Assembly (NCBI GenBank): GCA_963627915.1
Contig: CAVGCY010000026.1
Coordinates: 1-64,000 of the forward strand
Direction of reading: 5' to 3'
From: CALACW01 sp963627915
GTDB taxonomy: Bacteria > Bacillota > Clostridia > Oscillospirales > Acutalibacteraceae
Length of the DNA stretch: 64,000 nt
This document shows positions 51,151 through 60,998 of the stretch, piece after piece. The notes below the pieces were generated by a model. That model ran no database searches, was not told the DNA's origin, and worked only from the letters and a program-made list of their open reading frames with translations. The first letter of the stretch is position 1, and each line of letters starts with the position of its first letter. The translations under genes and the position numbers were made by a program.

Positions 51151-53535
51151 TTATTTAGTCTCGGCTACGGTTACTCCGTTTTCACCTTCTCCGAATGTTC
51201 CGAGACGGTACGATTTTATCTGCGGATGACGTTTCAGATGCTGCTGCACGGCTGAACGCAGAACGCCCGTTCCCTTGCCGTGTATAATTGTAAACTCCTT
51301 AAGCCCCGCCATAATCATACTGTCTATAAACGAGTCGAGAGTCATTATCGCCTCCTCGCTCGTCATACCTCTTAAATCGCACCTGGTGCTTACGTCCGCG
51401 TTTACGCGGCTTTCGCCGACGCGTTTTATATCGCTCTTCGTTTTCTGCTTCGGTTTTTCAACAAGTCGTAACCTGTCTGCCTTTACACGAAGCTTCATAA
51501 TACCCGACTGAACCTCCATATCGCCGTTTTTGTCGGCAAGCGAAAGAACCGTCGCCTCGCTGTTCATTCCCGCAAGTCTTACCGTGTCGCCGACGGTTAT
51601 CGGTCTTGACGAAACATAGCCGTCGTCCGCGCTCTCGGCAACGGGATTTATCGCGGCGTCCACGCCTGACATGCCTTTTTTAATCTGAGATTTCGCTTTT
51701 TGAACAAACTCCGCGTTTCTCCCGCCGTTTTTAAGCTCCTTTTTCAGCTTATCCACCTCAAACATGAGAGCGTTTGCCTCGCGCCTTGCATTTTCCGCAA
51801 GTCGCATAGCGTCAGAACGCGCCTTATCAAATTCCTTACGGCGCATCTCCTCAATATCCTCAAGTCGCGCCTCCGCCTTTTTCTTCAATTCCTCGTTCTG
51901 CCGTCTTAATTCCTCCGCCTCGGCTCTCGCCTTCTCCATCTCGGTTCTGCGCGATTCGAGAGAATCGATAACGTCCTCGAAGCGTATGTTCTCGCCCGAA
52001 ACCATTTCCTTTGCCTTTTCTATTACCGACGGGCTGATTCCGAGCTTTTCGCTTATTGCGAACGCGTTTGAACGTCCGGGGACGCCTATTAAAAGTCTGT
52101 ACGTCGGACGGAGCGTCGCAACGTCAAATTCACAACTGCCGTTTTCCACCCTGTCCGTCTGCAAAGCGTATGCCTTTAATTCCGCATAATGCGTCGTGGC
52201 CGCAATTTTCGCTCCTTTGGAACGAAGATCCTCAAGTATTGATATCGCAAGAGCCGCGCCCTCTACGGGGTCTGTTCCCGCGCCTAATTCATCTATGAGA
52301 ATCAAACTCGAATCCCCGGCATTTTTCGATATTTCGACAATGTTGACCATATGCGACGAGAATGTCGACAGCGACTGCTCGATGCTCTGTTCATCGCCTA
52401 TGTCGGCAAAAATATTTTTAAAAACGCAAACGCTGCTGTTGTCCGCTGCGGGAATCATCAGTCCGCACATCGCCATCAGCGTTATAAGACCGAGCGTTTT
52501 TATCGATACGGTTTTACCGCCCGTATTCGGTCCGGTTATCACGAGAGAATCAAAATCCTCCCCGAGCCTTATATCTACCGGCACGACCTTGTTTTTATCA
52601 AGAAGAGGGTGTCTTGCCCGCTTTAAATTTATAATTCCGTCATCGTTTAGCACAGGAACGGACGCTTTCATTTTATAGGCAAGCTGAGCTTTTGCAAATA
52701 TAAGATTCAGCTCACACGCAATTTCATAGCTGTATTTTATTTCGTTTTCGTATTCGCCGGCTTCCGCGGAAAGTTCCGCAAGGATACGCTCGATTTCATC
52801 GTGCTCCTTACCCTGCAACACGCGTATCTCGTTGTTCGCCTCAACCACGCTCATAGGCTCTATAAATACCGTCGCGCCGCTCGCCGACGTGTCGTGAACA
52901 AGACCGGGGATTTCGTTTCTGTATTCATTTTTGACGGGAACCACGAATCTGCCGTTTCGCTGCGTAACTATCGCGTCCTGCAAATACTTCTGATAAGCCG
53001 CCGAACGCGTTATCGAATCAAGCTTCTCTCTTACCGACGACGACTGTCTGCGAATTTTACGCCTTATCTCCGCAAGCGCGGGCGACGCGTTGTCCGAAAG
53101 CTCGTCCTCATTGAGAACGGCGGTATTGATTCTGTCCTCAAAATACTTGTTCGGTCTTAAAGCCGAAAATTTGTTATCGATTCCGGTATCTACGCCCGAC
53201 TGTCTGCGTCTCCATTCGTAAAGAGAACGTATAACCCTCAAATCCTCGCATACGGTCATAAGCTCTCTTATCGACAAAACGCCGCCGGCTGCGGCTCTTG
53301 CCAGAGAATTGTTTACATTTTTAAGACTTCCGAACGACGGACCGCCGAATTTTGCAAGCAGGATGTAGGCGGACTCCGTTTCGCCGAGAAGCTTCCTCGC
53401 CTGTTTTATGTCCGTCTGCGGCCGCGTATGTACGGCTTCGTATTTTGAATCCTCGCACGAACAGAATCCGGAAAGCTCTTCAAGAATCTTGTCAAGCTCC
53501 AAAGCTTTATAATGTCTGTTATATTCCGTTGTCAT
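51151..53535 (-). CDS. mutS2: Endonuclease MutS2 / ribosome-collision factor RqcU
   Basis: A 794-residue protein: MutS core with Walker A GPNTGGKTVSIKTLG (about residues 337-351), DELGAGTDPVEGAAL (Walker B), a long coiled coil (about 515-600), a KOW-like region and a C-terminal Smr domain (CDLRGMTSEEA..IIHGKGTGVLR). It lacks the mismatch-recognition domain of MutS1. The family suppresses recombination and splits collided ribosomes. It lies 32 bp after galK. Confidence 0.96.
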   Translation of the reverse strand: MTTEYNRHYKALELDKILEELSGFCSCEDSKYEAVHTRPQTDIKQARKLLGETESAYILLAKFGGPSFGSLKNVNNSLARAAAGGVLSIRELMTVCEDLRVIRSLYEWRRRQSGVDTGIDNKFSALRPNKYFEDRINTAVLNEDELSDNASPALAEIRRKIRRQSSSVREKLDSITRSAAYQKYLQDAIVTQRNGRFVVPVKNEYRNEIPGLVHDTSASGATVFIEPMSVVEANNEIRVLQGKEHDEIERILAELSAEAGEYENEIKYSYEIACELNLIFAKAQLAYKMKASVPVLNDDGIINLKRARHPLLDKNKVVPVDIRLGEDFDSLVITGPNTGGKTVSIKTLGLITLMAMCGLMIPAADNSSVCVFKNIFADIGDEQSIEQSLSTFSSHMVNIVEISKNAGDSSLILIDELGAGTDPVEGAALAISILEDLRSKGAKIAATTHYAELKAYALQTDRVENGSCEFDVATLRPTYRLLIGVPGRSNAFAISEKLGISPSVIEKAKEMVSGENIRFEDVIDSLESRRTEMEKARAEAEELRRQNEELKKKAEARLEDIEEMRRKEFDKARSDAMRLAENARREANALMFEVDKLKKELKNGGRNAEFVQKAKSQIKKGMSGVDAAINPVAESADDGYVSSRPITVGDTVRLAGMNSEATVLSLADKNGDMEVQSGIMKLRVKADRLRLVEKPKQKTKSDIKRVGESRVNADVSTRCDLRGMTSEEAIMTLDSFIDSMIMAGLKEFTIIHGKGTGVLRSAVQQHLKRHPQIKSYRLGTFGEGENGVTVAETK

Positions 53536-53567
53536 TTTTTATTCCTCATAAAACACGAAACGGTTTT

Positions 53568-54851
53568 TCATCGAATCTCGCATCCTCCTACGGGTCTTAC
53601 GTTAAGCACGTAGCACGCCGATTCGCCGAAAACCTTTTCGATTTCCGTTTTGTAAACGTCGAGCATATCAGAGGGGACGAACGCCTGAATCGTACCTGCG
53701 AATCCGCCTCCGTGAACTCTCCACGCTCCTTTTCCTTTCAATATGTATTCGCTTACCGCAAGCGCAAGAGAAACGGGCTGATTAAGCGGCGACTTTGCGG
53801 AGTATACGTTCTGATTGTACATATACGACGAATTTCCGCTCTCCGTAACAAGCTTTTTAAAAGCCTCGAAATCACCGTTTAAAAGAGCCTTCGTCTGCCT
53901 GTCGACCCTGTTATTTTCACCGAAGAAATGCAGTCCGCGCAAAACGGCTCTCTCGTTTACTTTCTCTCTTACGATATTAATATTTTCAAAAAATTCCTTC
54001 TCGTCAACATCTCTGAGCGCAGTTTTGCCGAAGCAATGCGCGGCGGCTTCCATCTCGCTCCTGATAGCTCCGTACTCATCGGTTAAATCGGCATGGCTCG
54101 CTCTCGTATCGACAATGCAGAGATTGTGTCCGCACGAAGAAAAATCAAAATCTATCGGAGTTATGACAGGTTCTGACGGGTTTTTAAAGTCCATATTGAC
54201 AAATCCGCCGACAGACGAAGCCATCTGATCCATAAGTCCGCAGGGCTTGCCGAAAAACTCGTTTTCGGCGTACTGCGCTATCTGAGCAATTTCAACGGCG
54301 GAAACTCTGCCGTCATTATAAAGATAATTAAGACACGTGCCGATAAGAACCTCAAAAGCCGCGGAGGATGACAGTCCGCTTCCGGAAAGAACCTGTGTTT
54401 TTGTAAACGCGTTAAATCCGCCTACCTTATACCCTCTGTTGATAAATCCCTGACAAACGCCGCGTATAATGGCGGCGGACTTGTCCTTCTCATCGTCAAC
54501 GCGCGACAAATCGGACAAATCGATAATATCCTCTTTTACATACTCCGCCGACTTTACTCTAACGATATAATCCGAATTTACCGCGGCGGCGGCGACAACG
54601 TCGAGATTGACGGCGGCGGCTATTACCTTTCCCCTGTTATGATCGGTATGATTTCCGCAGACCTCGCTTCTGCCGGGGGCGGAAAAAAATCTGATATCGC
54701 CGCCGTCTCCGTACCTGGTCTTGTACGAAGAGAGAATCTCCCTGTATCTTTCCTTGTTTTCCTTTACCTTTTCATCGGTAAAATATATTTTTTTCATAAA
54801 AGAGTCGTACTGCGCCGACTCAAGTTTTTTTAACGTATCATTATAAGACAT
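53568..54851 (-). CDS. galK: Galactokinase-family GHMP kinase
   Basis: A 427-residue GHMP kinase. The GalK signature appears as APGRSEVCGNHTDHNRG (about residues 58-74), motif 2 as VLSGSGLSSSAAFEVLIG, and motif 3 as WRVHGGGFAGTIQAF. The second Gly-rich motif and the Asp in CGLMDQMASSVGG support galactose phosphorylation at C1. It is some 35 residues longer than E. coli GalK because of an N-terminal extension. No galT or galE gene is nearby; with the GH36 and GH2 genes it suggests galactoside use. Confidence 0.92.
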   Translation of the reverse strand: MSYNDTLKKLESAQYDSFMKKIYFTDEKVKENKERYREILSSYKTRYGDGGDIRFFSAPGRSEVCGNHTDHNRGKVIAAAVNLDVVAAAAVNSDYIVRVKSAEYVKEDIIDLSDLSRVDDEKDKSAAIIRGVCQGFINRGYKVGGFNAFTKTQVLSGSGLSSSAAFEVLIGTCLNYLYNDGRVSAVEIAQIAQYAENEFFGKPCGLMDQMASSVGGFVNMDFKNPSEPVITPIDFDFSSCGHNLCIVDTRASHADLTDEYGAIRSEMEAAAHCFGKTALRDVDEKEFFENINIVREKVNERAVLRGLHFFGENNRVDRQTKALLNGDFEAFKKLVTESGNSSYMYNQNVYSAKSPLNQPVSLALAVSEYILKGKGAWRVHGGGFAGTIQAFVPSDMLDVYKTEIEKVFGESACYVLNVRPVGGCEIR

Positions 54852-54877
54852 AAACCGTTTCTCCTTAAAACAAAATA

Positions 54878-55621
54878 TTATTTTTTTACTTTTTTAATAA
54901 CTCCGACTACCCCTCCGAGAACAAGAAGCGCCGTTCCCGAAACCAGAAGAAGAACAATGATGGGAATAATAAATCCGAGCGAAAAAGGATTTCTCGCATT
55001 TCGTCCCATCATACTGAACGAGAGCATCTGCGGGAGATATCCTATTATGGAAACAATTAAAAATTTCCGGTAGTCGTACTCGAGAGAACCGTACAGCTGA
55101 CTTGCGGCGTTTATCGGAATGATGGGAACAAGGCGCATCAAAAACAAAATCAATGTCTGCTCTCCGCCCTTTGTCTCAACAAGCTCCGTCGCAACCCTGC
55201 TGGTTCTGATAAGTCGTTTCAGATTGCCTCCGCCGAAATGAACTCCCGTTTCGTATTTTATCGTCATGATAAGAATCATACCCAGACAGTTTATAAGCAT
55301 TGCAACGGGGAGTTCAAAAACCATCGCGCTCGCGACAAACAGTATCGAAAACGGATACAGCGGTACGGCGCATTTAACAAAAAACAGCATCAGCAATACA
55401 AGCACCACCACGCCCCTGTTCTCGATAGCGGCGATTTTAAGTTCAAGGTCGGCTAACCATACAAGATATTCGTTATACTTTTCCGCAAGAGTATCGATAG
55501 GCGCAAATATACACCATACCGTGAGAATTACCGCCCCCAGAAGAAACGATATTCCCGTAATATAGAACACCTTGCGGAACACTTTCATCTTGTCCAAATC
55601 GGATATCACCGTCCTCTGCAC
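54878..55621 (-). CDS. TVP38/TMEM64-family (DedA-like) membrane protein
   Basis: A 247-residue membrane protein with about six hydrophobic segments and the SNARE-associated/VTT motif region (FGGGNLKRLIRTSR...LRLVPIIPINAASQLYGSLEYDYRKFLIVSIIGYLPQML). VTT proteins act as lipid scramblases or flippases in known cases; the substrate here is unknown. The start codon is uncertain (GTG 55621 or ATG 55588). It lies upstream of galK on the same strand, with a 26-bp gap. Confidence 0.85.
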   Translation of the reverse strand: MQRTVISDLDKMKVFRKVFYITGISFLLGAVILTVWCIFAPIDTLAEKYNEYLVWLADLELKIAAIENRGVVVLVLLMLFFVKCAVPLYPFSILFVASAMVFELPVAMLINCLGMILIMTIKYETGVHFGGGNLKRLIRTSRVATELVETKGGEQTLILFLMRLVPIIPINAASQLYGSLEYDYRKFLIVSIIGYLPQMLSFSMMGRNARNPFSLGFIIPIIVLLLVSGTALLVLGGVVGVIKKVKK

Positions 55622-55713
55622 AGTTATTCAATTTATTTTATCAAAAAAATCATGAAACATCAAGTATTAATATTATAATTATGCAATCGGTACTGGAATA
55701 AAGAATATTTCTG

Positions 55714-55722
55714 TGCTACAAT
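55714..55722 (+). promoter_or_regulatory. Possible extended -10 promoter of the dehydrogenase gene
   Basis: TG-C-TACAAT, an extended -10 element with no good -35 box, about 30 nt before the ATG. Confidence 0.4.
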
Positions 55723-55750
55723 ATAAAAAAAATGACGGAGTGATATATTT

Positions 55751-56704
55751 ATGAAAATAGTTATTCTCGACGCATTCGCGCAGAATCCCGGAGATTTAAG
55801 CTGGGATTTTCTCAACAAATACGGCGAAACGGAAATATACGACAGAACGCCGTCCGAATTAATATACGAACGAAGCAAAGACGCGGACATCCTCGTTACG
55901 AACAAAACTCCGCTGACTGCAAAAACGATAGACTCCCTGCCGAATCTTAAATTCGTATGCACGCTCGCCACGGGCTACAACGTCGTCGACGCGGGCAAAT
56001 TAAGAGAACGTTCGATTCCCCTTTCAAATATTCCCGCATATTCAACCCACGCGGTCGCTCAGCTCGTTTTTTCTTTTATGCTCGAACACTGCACGCACGT
56101 TTCTCTGCACAGCGAATCCGTAAAACGCGGAGACTGGAGCAGAAATCCCGATTTTACATACCATCTCACGCCTCTTTACGAGCTTGACGGCAAAACGATG
56201 GGAATTATAGGCTTCGGCAGAATCGGAAGGGACGTTGCGAAAAAAGCGAACGCATTCGGAATGAGAACGCTCGTTTATGCGCCGAGAATACATCCGGGCG
56301 CTGAGGATTATATCGAGTATGCAAATCTTGACTTGCTTCTCAAATCGTCCGATTTCGTAACTCTCCACTGTCCGCTGACAGCGGAAACCGAGGGACTTGT
56401 TAATAAAGAGTTTATCGAAAAAATGAAAAAGACGGCGTTTCTCATAAACACATCGAGAGGTCCCGTCGTAAATTCAAAGGACCTTGCCGACGCGCTTAAC
56501 AATTCGGTCATAGCCGGAGCGGGGCTCGACGTTATGTCAAAAGAACCGCCCGAAGCGGACGATCCGCTTCTGAGCGCGAAAAACTGCATTATCACACCGC
56601 ATATCGCCTGGGCGGCTCTCGAAACAAGACAAAGACTTATGAATATTTTCGAGGAAAATATAAAAGCGTTTTGCGGCGGCAATCCCGTAAACGTCGTAAA
56701 CTGA
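55751..56704 (+). CDS. D-2-hydroxyacid dehydrogenase (glycerate-dehydrogenase-like)
   Basis: A 317-residue NAD-dependent enzyme with nucleotide motif GIIGFGRIGRDVAKKANAFG (about residues 151-170) and the catalytic set Arg in NTSRGPVV, Glu in KEPPEADDP and His in ITPHIAWAA. The sequence is nearest in style to hydroxypyruvate/glycerate dehydrogenases, reducing 2-keto acids to D-hydroxy acids; the exact substrate is uncertain. Single gene with GGAG 10 nt upstream. Confidence 0.9.
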   Translation: MKIVILDAFAQNPGDLSWDFLNKYGETEIYDRTPSELIYERSKDADILVTNKTPLTAKTIDSLPNLKFVCTLATGYNVVDAGKLRERSIPLSNIPAYSTHAVAQLVFSFMLEHCTHVSLHSESVKRGDWSRNPDFTYHLTPLYELDGKTMGIIGFGRIGRDVAKKANAFGMRTLVYAPRIHPGAEDYIEYANLDLLLKSSDFVTLHCPLTAETEGLVNKEFIEKMKKTAFLINTSRGPVVNSKDLADALNNSVIAGAGLDVMSKEPPEADDPLLSAKNCIITPHIAWAALETRQRLMNIFEENIKAFCGGNPVNVVN

Positions 56705-56883
56705 CGCATTGAAAAAACTCCGTTTTGACGCGACTTATGCCTTTTTTCGCCGCGGCTTTAAATCCGATTGAAAATTCATTGTTTCAGTTCTTTAAAATAT
56801 ATATTCATCCCTTTGTGACAGCATTAGTTTTTGTAGGAGTTTACCAAATATTTTTGATGAGGGTTAATTTTTTAACAAACCAC

Positions 56884-56912
56884 TTGCATATTTTTTCATT
56901 TCGAGATAAAAT
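56884..56912 (+). promoter_or_regulatory. Sigma-A promoter of gap
   Basis: TTGCAT (56884-56889), 17-nt spacer, TAAAAT (56907-56912), 46 nt before the ATG. The rest of the gap 56705-56958 shows nothing else supportable. Confidence 0.75.
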
Positions 56913-56958
56913 ATAAAAGCAAAAAAAGCGAACAGCTTAAAAATGGAGGAAATTTAAT

Positions 56959-57996
56959 ATGTCAGTTAAAGTTGCTATTAACGGATTCGGCAGAATCGGA
57001 CGTCTTGCTTTCAGACAGATGTTCGGCGCAGAGGGATATGAAATTGTTGCTATCAACGATCTTACAAAGCCCTCGATGCTTGCTCAGCTTCTTAAGTATG
57101 ATACCGCACAGGGCGGCTACTGCGGAAGAATCGGCGAAGGTAAGCACACCGTTACCGCAGACGATGAGACAAACACTCTCACCGTAGACGGAAAGACTCT
57201 TGTTATATACAAAGAGGTTGACGCCAACAATCTGCCCTGGGGCGATATCGGCGTTGACGTTGTTCTCGAGTGCACGGGCTTCTACTGCTCAAAGGATAAG
57301 TCCATGGCTCATATCAATGCAGGCGCAAAGAAGGTTGTTATCTCCGCTCCCGCAGGCAATGACCTTAAGACCATTGTTTACAGCGTAAACGAGAAAACTC
57401 TTACAACTGAGGATAAGATTATTTCCGCGGCTTCCTGCACCACCAACTGCCTTGCTCCCATGGCTAAGGCTCTCAATGATTATGCTCCCATCCAGAGCGG
57501 TATCATGTCTACGATTCACGCTTACACAGGCGATCAGATGATTCTTGACGGTCCTCACAGAAAGGGCGACCTCAGAAGAGCAAGAGCGGGCGCGGCAAAC
57601 ATCGTTCCCAACTCAACCGGTGCCGCAAAGGCTATCGGTCTTGTTATCCCCGAACTTAACGGCAAGCTTATCGGTTCTGCTCAGAGAGTTCCCGTTCCGA
57701 CCGGCTCGACCACAATCCTTACCGCTGTTGTTAAGGGTTCGGACGTTACAAAGGAAGGCATCAACGCCGCTATGAAGGCTGCCGCTTCCGAGAGCTTCGG
57801 CTACAACGAGGATCAGATTGTTTCCTCAGACGTTATCGGAATGAAATACGGTTCGCTCTTTGACGCTACTCAGACCATGGTCAGCCAGATTGCTTATGAC
57901 CTCTATGAGGTTCAGGTTGTTTCATGGTATGACAACGAGAACTCTTACACAAGCCAGATGGTAAGAACTATCAAGTACTTCGCAGAGCTCGGTTAA
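56959..57996 (+). CDS. gap: Glyceraldehyde-3-phosphate dehydrogenase
   Basis: A 345-residue protein with the N-terminal Rossmann motif INGFGRIGRLAFRQM, the catalytic Cys in SAASCTTNCLAPMAKAL and the C-terminal VSWYDNENSYTSQMVRT. It is the glycolytic, NAD-type class I enzyme. Codon use is visibly biased (AAG for Lys, CTT and GTT, CTC) compared with neighbours that prefer AAA and GCG/CGG-type codons, as expected for a very highly expressed gene. Strong TGGAGG site upstream. Confidence 0.97.
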   Translation: MSVKVAINGFGRIGRLAFRQMFGAEGYEIVAINDLTKPSMLAQLLKYDTAQGGYCGRIGEGKHTVTADDETNTLTVDGKTLVIYKEVDANNLPWGDIGVDVVLECTGFYCSKDKSMAHINAGAKKVVISAPAGNDLKTIVYSVNEKTLTTEDKIISAASCTTNCLAPMAKALNDYAPIQSGIMSTIHAYTGDQMILDGPHRKGDLRRARAGAANIVPNSTGAAKAIGLVIPELNGKLIGSAQRVPVPTGSTTILTAVVKGSDVTKEGINAAMKAAASESFGYNEDQIVSSDVIGMKYGSLFDATQTMVSQIAYDLYEVQVVSWYDNENSYTSQMVRTIKYFAELG

Positions 57997-58027
57997 TCTT
58001 ATTTTCCGGTCTTAATAAACAAATTTG

Positions 58028-58056
58028 CCCCCGCCGAAAAAGGCGGGGGTTTTTTA
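58028..58056 (+). terminator. Strong terminator after gap
   Basis: CCCCCGCC / GGCGGGGG, 8-bp stem with a 6-nt loop, then seven T. Confidence 0.95.
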
Positions 58057-58073
58057 TCACATATTTGAAAAGA

Positions 58074-58119
58074 AACAACAGGCGGAGCAATCAGGATTGA
58101 GATTGCCGCGCCGGTTGTT
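58074..58119. terminator. Second hairpin between gap and the convergent HAD gene
   Basis: Arms AACAAC..GGCG..GCAATC and GATTGC..CGCC..GTTGTT pair with small internal mismatches. A T-rich tract follows on the plus side and TCTTTTC on the minus side. It probably ends the HAD transcript. Confidence 0.65.
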
Positions 58120-58164
58120 TTTATTTTATTTGCTGTTGTCGGCACAGGTTCAATTTCCGTCAGA

Positions 58165-58926
58165 TTACAGCAGAAATTTTTCAATTGCCTGACCTACGCC
58201 CCCATCTCTGCAATTACATGAAACGTATGTACAAATTTTCTTAACCTCGTCAATCGCGTCGCCCATTGCAACGCTTATTCCCGCAACGGAGAGCATATCT
58301 ATATCGTTTGCGCTGTCGCCCATTGCAATGCACCGTTCAATCGGGACGCCGGCGGCAGAAGCCATACGTTTAAGCCCCTCGCCTTTTGAAAATCCCTTAT
58401 TGACAAATTCCGAATACGACGCATGCCGGTATAGAGTGTATTTATCCTGCCACATTCTGCGTTCGGCTTCGGTATAATCGCGCACGAAAAACGTTTTTGA
58501 TATCTTTATATCCTTATAATCCGTGTAAATCTGTTCGGGCGACGTAAGAGGCAGACATCTGTTCTTATGCCAATCGTCGCAGTTTATTGCAAGACTTTTT
58601 TCCTCGCCCTCAAATATAATAACGCCCCCGTCGTCATTATCGAAAAAATGCTTTGCCAAAGCATATAGTTCATCCCTTGTCATACTGCGCGAAAAAATCC
58701 GTTTGCCGTGAAAATACAGATCTGTGCCGATTCCCGACACAACTCCGTCAACCTCAACGGTTTTCAGCAAATCTTCCGGGATAAAGCCGTAGCTTCTCGC
58801 CGTATTTATAAACACATAATGTCCCTTTTCTCTTGCGCGTTTTACAGCCTCGATATTGCGCCTCGGCACTGCGCCGTCGCAGTAGAGAGTATTGTCAATG
58901 TCGAGAAAAACAGCGTACCTGTCCAT
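58165..58926 (-). CDS. Cof-type HAD-superfamily phosphatase
   Basis: A 253-residue HAD IIB hydrolase: motif I FLDIDNTLYCDG (about residues 8-19), a cap domain, and motif IV IAMGDSANDIDMLSVAG with Lys in GFSKGEGLKRM. Such enzymes dephosphorylate small sugar phosphates or cofactors such as FMN or PLP. Substrate unknown. Last gene after the LOG-family gene, 33 bp apart. Confidence 0.9.
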   Translation of the reverse strand: MDRYAVFLDIDNTLYCDGAVPRRNIEAVKRAREKGHYVFINTARSYGFIPEDLLKTVEVDGVVSGIGTDLYFHGKRIFSRSMTRDELYALAKHFFDNDDGGVIIFEGEEKSLAINCDDWHKNRCLPLTSPEQIYTDYKDIKISKTFFVRDYTEAERRMWQDKYTLYRHASYSEFVNKGFSKGEGLKRMASAAGVPIERCIAMGDSANDIDMLSVAGISVAMGDAIDEVKKICTYVSCNCRDGGVGQAIEKFLL

Positions 58927-58959
58927 TTCTTTTCACTTCATTTCCGAAGAATAAAATAC

Positions 58960-59547
58960 TTACTTCTTTGTATAAATATGCTTCATCTGCTCCGGCGTAT
59001 AGTTTACGGGAATATATGAATTTAAATAATCAACCGCGTCGCCGGGAGTGCTGAGAACAGTAAAAAGCCCCATGGATTCACTGTTTGTAAACTTCTTTTC
59101 AACGCTTTCGTTAAGCATATCGATAATCGTATCGTAATAACCGTTTATATTATAGAGAATCATCGGCTTCGTATGTCTGGCAAGCTGTTTGAGCGTAAGC
59201 ATTTCAAAAAACTCCTCAAACGTTCCGATTCCTCCGGGAACGGCAATAAACGCGTCGGACAAATCCTCCATAATCTGCTTGCGCTCCCTCATGGTTTCGG
59301 TACGTATAATTTTTGTACAATGCTCAAACAATATTCCGTCTACGTTAAAAAAGCTCGGAACTACGCCGATAATCTCTGCGTTTTCTGCATAAAACCCTCT
59401 TGCGGCAGCCCCCATAAGTCCGTTAGTGCCGCTTCCGAATACAAGCGAATTTCCACCCTTTGCAAGAATGCGCGCAAGCTTTTCCGTTTCTTTTATGTAG
59501 ATGTCATCGATAATACAGCTTGAAGCTCCGTATATGCATATTCTCAT
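58960..59547 (-). CDS. LOG-family (TIGR00730) nucleoside 5'-monophosphate phosphoribohydrolase-like protein
   Basis: About 195 residues, Rossmann fold, with GSGTNGLMGAAARG and the signature PGGIGTFEEFFEML. Members cleave cytokinin-type or other nucleoside monophosphates to base and ribose 5-phosphate; older annotations as lysine decarboxylase are wrong for this type. ATG 59547 is preferred: AGGGGTG lies about 11 nt upstream and the protein then begins MRICIYGASS, typical of the family. An earlier ATG at 59604 is in frame. Confidence 0.88.
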   Translation of the reverse strand: MRICIYGASSCIIDDIYIKETEKLARILAKGGNSLVFGSGTNGLMGAAARGFYAENAEIIGVVPSFFNVDGILFEHCTKIIRTETMRERKQIMEDLSDAFIAVPGGIGTFEEFFEMLTLKQLARHTKPMILYNINGYYDTIIDMLNESVEKKFTNSESMGLFTVLSTPGDAVDYLNSYIPVNYTPEQMKHIYTKK

Positions 59548-59662
59548 AATAATATAACACCCCTGTTTTTTTATATCTACGCGGCAAATCGTAATTTTAT
59601 ACATTATCTGTCAAAATTTAAGACTATGCCGTTTGCTTTAATATTTTATCACAAACGAATTA

Positions 59663-60985
59663 TTACTTCTCTCCCCGTTCGCGAATAATATATCTTGTCG
59701 GCGTACCCTCAAGACCGAATACGGCTCTTATCTGATTGTCAATATATCTCTGATAGCTGTAATGAAACAGATCCTTTTTATTTACGAAGCAGACAAACGT
59801 CGGCGGTCTTGTCGAAGCCTGGGTCATGTAATATATCTTCAGCCGTTTGCCTTTATCCGTGGGAGGCTGAACTCTCGTCTGCGCGTCGGCTAAAACCTCG
59901 TTAAGTCTGCCTGTTGTAATTCTCATGGCGTTCTGAGAGTCGACGAATTTGATAAGCTCAAAAAGTCTGTTAATGCGAAGTCCCGTTTTTGCAGAAATAA
60001 AAATTATCGGCGCGTAGGACATAAACGAAAAATCGTTCATCAGCTTCTTTCTCATAACGTCCATGGTCTTGCCGTCCTTTTCGACCGCGTCCCATTTATT
60101 GACGACGATAACGCATCCCTTGCCCTGCTCATGCGCGATGCCGGCAACCTTTGAATCCTGCTCCGTAAAGCCCTCGACCGCGTCTATCATTATAACGCAG
60201 ACGTTCGCCCGCTCCACAGCCATAACGGCGCGCATGACGCTGTATTTCTCGATTCTGTCGTCAACCTTTGATTTTCTTCTGAGACCGGCTGTATCGATAA
60301 GCACAAATTTGCCCGACTCATTTTCAACATACGTATCCGTAGCGTCTCGCGTAGTGCCGGCAATATCGGAAACTATTACCCGATCCTCGCCGCAGACCTT
60401 ATTTACAAGCGACGATTTGCCTACGTTGGGTTTTCCTATAATCGCAACCTTAACCGTATCGTCGTCCTCTGCCTGTTCGGCTTTATCTCCTATATATTCG
60501 TATACCGCGTCGAGAAGATCGCCCGTACCGTGACCGTGACCGGCTGAAACGGCAATCGGTTCGCCTATTCCGAGATTATAAAATTCATAATATTCAAGGG
60601 GAGGCTCGCCTATCGTATCGCATTTATTCACGCACAGAACGACAGGTTTTCCCGATTTCTGAAGAATCGAGGCAACCTCCATATCTGTCGAAACAACGCC
60701 CGTTCTGATATCCGTAACAAAAATTATCACATCCGCGCTGTCTATTGCAAGCTGTGCCTGACTGCGCATTTGGGATAAAATAATATCATCCGAATCAGGC
60801 TCTATACCGCCGGTATCCACAAGCAGAAAGGTTTTGTTTCTCCACTCGCAGTCTCCGTAAATCCTGTCACGCGTAACGCCGGGAGTATCGTCGACTATAG
60901 ATAAACGCTTGCCGCACAGCTTATTGAAAAGCGTCGATTTTCCCACGTTCGGTCTGCCTACGACCGCAACCACAGGTTTGCTCAT
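59663..60985 (-). CDS. der: Ribosome-assembly GTPase Der (EngA)
   Basis: A 440-residue protein with two G domains in tandem: GRPNVGKSTLFNKL, DTPGV, NKCD; then GKPNVGKSSLVNKV, DIAGTTRD, DTAG, NKWD; and a KH-like C-terminal domain. It is needed for 50S assembly. ATG 60985 follows AAAGGGATG and gives the standard MSKPVVAVVGRPNVG start; the ATG at 61039 would overlap the upstream gene. Confidence 0.97.
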   Translation of the reverse strand: MSKPVVAVVGRPNVGKSTLFNKLCGKRLSIVDDTPGVTRDRIYGDCEWRNKTFLLVDTGGIEPDSDDIILSQMRSQAQLAIDSADVIIFVTDIRTGVVSTDMEVASILQKSGKPVVLCVNKCDTIGEPPLEYYEFYNLGIGEPIAVSAGHGHGTGDLLDAVYEYIGDKAEQAEDDDTVKVAIIGKPNVGKSSLVNKVCGEDRVIVSDIAGTTRDATDTYVENESGKFVLIDTAGLRRKSKVDDRIEKYSVMRAVMAVERANVCVIMIDAVEGFTEQDSKVAGIAHEQGKGCVIVVNKWDAVEKDGKTMDVMRKKLMNDFSFMSYAPIIFISAKTGLRINRLFELIKFVDSQNAMRITTGRLNEVLADAQTRVQPPTDKGKRLKIYYMTQASTRPPTFVCFVNKKDLFHYSYQRYIDNQIRAVFGLEGTPTRYIIRERGEK

Positions 60986-60998
60986 ATTTTCATCCCTT

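Noticed and set aside
56725..56916. 63-codon plus-strand frame before gap
   Set aside because: It spans the gap promoter and lacks a ribosome site.
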